A stretch of DNA of 64,000 bases, taken from contig JAVYIG010005297.1 in assembly GCA_035222895.1 (NCBI GenBank), forward strand, positions 62,001 to 126,000, given 5' to 3'. Every line of letters begins with the position of its first letter. Position 1 is the stretch's first letter. Origin of the DNA: Strongylocentrotus droebachiensis. Taxonomy: Eukaryota > Echinodermata > Echinoidea > Camarodonta > Strongylocentrotidae. The position numbers and the translations under genes are program-made. Below the pieces are notes generated by a model. It made no database searches. It was given only the letters and a program-made list of their open reading frames with translations, and had not been told where the DNA came from. Shown in pieces: positions 57,101-63,100 of the stretch.

Positions 57101-60100
57101 GATGCAGACATGGAAATAATGGAAATAACTTGGGTCATGATCTACATTTTCCTTGCCTGTATGTTATGCTACTGAAGTCAAAGATAATTTGCTGCAGCTT
57201 AGGATAGTGTCTTGCTTTTTCTCAGCTACATTTGACAAAATCTGACAAATGATTCTTACAGTCTTACCAAAACTGTACATGGTGTTTATATAAATATAAT
57301 GTGCCCCACTTAAAGATAAAGTTTGCATTGTGAAAGAAACGGTGTGGAATCGATCAGAAAAGTAGTATTGGTGTGTACTGCAAGGTTCTGAGAAATTTGG
57401 CCCAGGCTTGGTAAAGTAACAAGCACTGAACACAGAAAGATGTATATGGGACTACACAAATATGTGGCATAAAAATCTGGCCTTATTATGCCTCCGTTAC
57501 GAAGTAGCCGGAGGCATTATGTTTTCGGGTTGTCCGTACCGTCCGTACGTCCGTCCGTCCGTACGTCCCGTTCTCGTGATCGCGTTATCTGAAGAACCGA
57601 TTGATGGATTCCTGCCAAACTTTGGTCATGTATGTATCTTGCAGAGCCGATGAACTGATTAGATTTTGGGGTCACAAGTCAAAGGTCAAAGGTCACAGGG
57701 CTCATTATGTATGCAAAAACAGCTCGTGATCGCATTATCTCAAGAACCGATTGATGGATTACTGCCAAACTTTGGTCATGTATGTATCTCGCAGAGCTGA
57801 TGAACTGATTAGATTTTGGGGTCACGAGGTCAAAGGTCACAGGGCTCATTATGTATGCAAAAACAGCTCGTGATCGCGTTATCTCAAGAACCGATTGATG
57901 GATTCCTGCCAAACTTAGGTCATGTATGTTACTTGCAGAGCCGATGAACTGATTAGATTTTGGGGTCATGAGGTCAAGGTCAAAGGTCATGCGGCTCATT
58001 ATGTATGCAAAAATAGCTTGTGATCGCATTATCATTAGAACAGATTGATGGATTCCTGCCAAACTTAGGTCATGTATGTTACTTGCAGAGCCGATGAACT
58101 GATTAGATTTTGGGGTCATAAGGTCAAGGTCAAAGGTCATGCGGCTCATTATGTATGCAAAAATAGCTTGTGAACGCATTCTCATTAGAACTGACAGATG
58201 GATTACTATTTAACTCAGGACATCTTGCAGAGCCAATGAACTGAGTAGATTTTAGGGTCATGAGGTCAAAGATCAAAGGGTCATATATGTATATGAGATT
58301 TTGCTCGTAATCACAATATTCTGAGAACCTGTTAATGGATTACAATGAAACTTGAATTTGAAAAATTTCTTCTGTTTTGGTTTGTAAACTTGCTCTTTGA
58401 CGGAGGCATCATTTTCGACTGCGCGCAGTCGAAGTTCCATCTAGTTTTTAATCTGTTACTTGTCATATTTAGAATATGAAGGCATTTGAAGAACCATGCT
58501 TTTCAGGGAAGATTTATTTCTCTGATCTCCTTCCACACTTGCATAATAACAATGATAATGCTCACAAATTATTTTTCTCCTCTCCCCAGAACTCAACCTT
58601 CTCTTTAAATGACAGAGCCTCTATTATTTTGTTAGAAATATTTGTTTATACAAGTATTCAAATTCATTTTACTCAATCTGTTATGCATTCTTCTTTTGCA
58701 GAAAGAAAGCCCAAGACCAGGCGCCAAGTTAGAAGATCAAGAGGATTCCTCCAGGATTACATACAGGTAGCTCAAACATGACAGTTGCTATGGTTGATTA
58801 TGCTGCTGCTGCTGGCAGTGATGGTGTTGGTGATGTTGGTGGTGGTGGTGATGGTGATGATGATGAAGATGATGATGGGGATGATGATGAAGATGGCAGT
58901 GATGATGATGGTGTTGGTGATGACAGTGATGATGGTGGTGATGATGATGATAGTAGTGATGATGATGATGAAGATGATGATGGTGGTAATGACAGTGATG
59001 ATGATGATGGTGGTGATGATGATGATAGTAGTGATGATGATGATGAAGATGATGATGGTGGTAATGACAGTGATGATGATGATGATGTCCATGAGGGTGA
59101 AGAGGATGGTGACATTGAATACATCATACCTGTTACCACAATGTTACACACATAATTTTCTCAACGTTTCCATGTTTGACTAGCTCCTGCCACTTCAAGG
59201 GTAATGAGTTCCAGATTGGTGATGGTGTCTACCTCCTCCCAGAAGCATTCTCATTCAACATCAAACAGAAAGTTGTTACCAAGAAACCAATATCAAAGAA
59301 AGATGTGGTATGTTTGATACATTGCATTATAGTGTCATTACAGATATTTAATCTAAAAAATGATCTAGTTCTTTTTGTAAATTTCTTACTTTCTATATTT
59401 GATAACTTTTCATTTAGTAGTAGTAGCTGTCTGTCGCGACACTTTTACCACCTTCACTTTCACTTTACAGCTGTTCTCCTTACTTTTCGTTTAAGAGCAA
59501 GGAACCTGAAAGAAAATGTTATATTTTATGCAGTAATGATTTTAATCAATATGAGCCTCCACCCCCCCCCCCCAAAAAAAAAAAATTAAATAAGTACTTA
59601 ACTCCTATACATTGTCATTACAAATAATTGGCATTCATTTTTGTCTCGCCTGCGTAGCAAAAAGCGAGACATAGGCGCCGCTTTTCCGGTGACGGCGGCG
59701 GCGACGGCGGCGGCGGCGACGGCAACGGCGTCAACATCAAAAACTTAACCTAAGGTTAAGTTTTTGAATTTTTGATATAATTTTTAAAGTATAGGTTCTT
59801 AGTCAATGAAACTTGGACTATAGGGTAATCAAGTATCCCCAATCATGTGAGTAGAATTTCAGATCACAAAGTCAAGGTCAAAGGTCATTTCAGGTCAACA
59901 GACTTGGACTATGTTGTGGCATCATCATCAAGATTTTCAAAATGCTTCCTTATTTTTCAACCGATTTTGATTCTGATTGTTTCATATGATAGGGCTAGGA
60001 GGGGGATTTAAAACTTGTACACAGAATCGTGAAATTCATTATCTATGCTAATTTATGCAAATTTATTTGAAATCACAAAAAATGCTTCTTCTCCTTCATT

Positions 60101-63100
60101 TCTCGACCGATTTTGATTTGGTTTGCTTTATCTGGTAGAGCTAACTTTGGTACACTAAACTTCTACACCGAATTTTGAAATTGTTCTCCATTAATTAATA
60201 ATGGTAATTTATGCAAATTTTTTCCAAAAATAACAAAAATTGCTTCTTCTCCCTCATTTCTTGACCGATTTTGATTTGGTTTGCCTTATCTGGTAGAGCT
60301 AAATTTGGAACACTAAACTTCTACACAGAATTTTGAGATTTTACTCCCATTGATTAATTATGATAATAATGCAAATTTATTCCAAAAATAATTTAAAAAT
60401 CACAAAAAATGCTTCTTCTCCTTCATATTTCGACCGATTTTGATTTGGTTTGCTTTATATCGTAGAGCTAACTTTGGTACACTAAAGGTCTACACAGAAT
60501 TTTGAAATTGTTCTCCATTAATTAATTATGGTAATTTATGCAAATTTATTCCAAATATAACAAAAATTGCTTCTTCTCCCTCATTTCTTGACCGATTTTG
60601 ATTTGGTTTGCCTTATCTGGTAGAGCTAAATTTGGAACACTAAACTTCTACACAGAATTTTGAGATTTTGCTCCATTGATTATTTATGGTACTTTATGCA
60701 AATGAAATGAAATTATGTCCCTTCCAGGGCATCACATTTTTATTTTTTGACCAGTTCAAAAGTGTACCACGATATTTGTTGTTGCGAGATGCGGATGAGC
60801 ACTACAATGTACGTCATTGACGTTCTGGTTTATCATATTGAATTGCGTTATGCAGGCGAGACCGCCGAGAGCGTTTCCCTTGTTTTCTTAAAAGGTAATA
60901 TATCAAACTTATAAATATTCATCTGAGATTTTCAAAGCTAAGGAAATCATTTTTGATTTGGTTATATATTTCTGTGATATTTTTAAAAACCTTTCAAAAT
61001 AGGACGAGGACCTGTACCCTGAGAACTATCGTAAACATTCGGAGTACGTCAAAGGCAGCAACCTGGAGTGTCCCGAACCCTTCCGGATCGGTAAGATCGT
61101 CACCATCTACACAACCAAGTCCAACTCTAAGGTCAAGCTACAGGTCAACAAGCTGTACCGGCCTGAGAATACTCACAAAGGCAGGACAGCTGCTTACCAA
61201 GCTGACCTCAATGTCCTATACTGGAGTGAAGAAGGTAAATCATTCTTCATAAATACTATGTACACATGTCATATCGGAAACCGTCTGCACTCATTGCATG
61301 ATTATTAGATCAAATTAGGGTTAGGGTTATGATTAAATGTAGTGTTTGGTGCCAAGTTGAAGGGAGGTATCCGGATACTGGTTAGGGTTACGGTTATGAT
61401 TAAATGTAGTGTTTGGTGCCAAGTGAAAGGGAGGTATCCGGATACTGTTGGAAACTGCTTGGTAACTTGACTCCAACACTTTTGTTTGGAGTGGAAAAGG
61501 TGCTCTACTGTTCTATAAAGTGCAACTATTGTTATTATGCCATCTTTAGTAGTCTACCAATGATATGTGTATGATGTCACCTGACGTATTTGTGACCGGA
61601 CATTTGCACTGGGCTTTATTTCATCCAAGATGTAGGGTTAGGGTAAGGTTTGGGTTAGATTTAACTAGGGTTACGGTTATGGTGAGTGAGAGGTAGTCTT
61701 TGGTGCTAAGTTGAAGTTAAGTTTTGGGATACTGTTTGAAATTGACCACTGATCATTTGTCACAAGAGCAAGTGTCAAATAATTGAAGGATGAATAGGAG
61801 TGCAAAAAGGGCTGCATGCAATAAAAGACCCTGTAGCATATTCACTCTTGTGTGTGTTGTAAGATACAGATATTGCTGCATGCCTACACATGGCTTTTTC
61901 TTTCTACTTTTTTTAAAATAATACATTTCTACACTTAATGATCTCTTTTGTCTGCACATTTTTATACTTTTGTTTTGTATATCAACACTTATTCCTTTCT
62001 GAAAGTTCCTGCTCTTGAAATGTCCATGAAATATCTTAATAGATATCTTTTTTATATTTCTATGATGTAAAGGAAATAAGAATCTAATCATTAATACTAC
62101 TTGTTTAATTATGATGTTAACCTGCATGCTTTCCCATTTCTATACGTATGACCAGAGGCTATAGTTGAGCTGAGTGATGTACAGGGTCAATGTTCAGTGG
62201 TCTGTGCAGAGGATCTCAATGTCAGCGTAGATGAGTTCAGTGCAGGAGGCCCTCACAAGTTCTATTTTAGAGAGGTGAATATATAGAAACTAGGTTTTGA
62301 ATATTTGACACAGATTAAAATTTGTAAATGCAGAGTGAAATTTACATAATTATGTGCAAATAATCTCTGTAAACTTTTATCTTTTAGTTTAGAATTAAAA
62401 CCAACCACAATGTTCAAGATGTGAATTAGTTCATTTCCAGTATTTAAGTGAATTTGTTATTATCTAAATGTTTAGAATTAGTCTATTAGAGGTTTTCTTT
62501 CATTTCCATAATCTTTGTGTTCAACCCAAAAGTATATACCTGAGAAATTGTGTCTTGGCAGTGCTTGTACATTCTAGTGGTGTGTACACAATTTAGGAGT
62601 TTGCAATGGACTCTTTAGTTTGTTTTAGTAACCTCTTTCTGAATTTCAAAGCTTTATTTTTAATGCTTATTGACATGTATCTCTATTTTGATGTTTATCA
62701 GGCCTATGACAGCAAGAGAAAGTGTTTTGAAGACCCTCCTAGTAAATCACGCAGTACCAGGATGAAAGGAAAGGTATGGTCTTGCTCGGTTTTTTTTGCA
62801 AAGAAATTGCTCAACCTTGTAACAATATTCTGTTGATGTGATCTACAAGTTGAGACCTTAATAATTATACTGAGAGAGGGGGCTAGACACACTGAATAAA
62901 CTTTGCAATGAGGCAAAAGTTTGGCACAGGATATCACAGTTTTAGATACAGAAATTGCTCAACCTCTCCAGTGCTACAATTTTCATAAGAGATCCTCAAA
63001 AGTTTCATTCTGAATTTGTGTTTTGCTGTTGCAGGAGGCATACCTGTAAAATTACTCCCATATTGACGTTTTCCAGAATGTAAGAATCTGTTTCTGTTTC

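Noticed and set aside
57679-58185. 168-codon minus-strand frame with internal repeats
   Set aside because: The 150-bp core repeats of the pearl-like element happen to keep one frame open; no domain.
58778-59183. Asp-rich, Met-rich and Ser-rich open frames
   Set aside because: Products of the GAT/GGT microsatellite; they overlap each other on both strands and lie in intron 20.
61310-61700. Telomere or interstitial telomeric array
   Set aside because: Only scattered TTAGGGTTAGGG words in a duplicated 64-bp segment; no continuous array.
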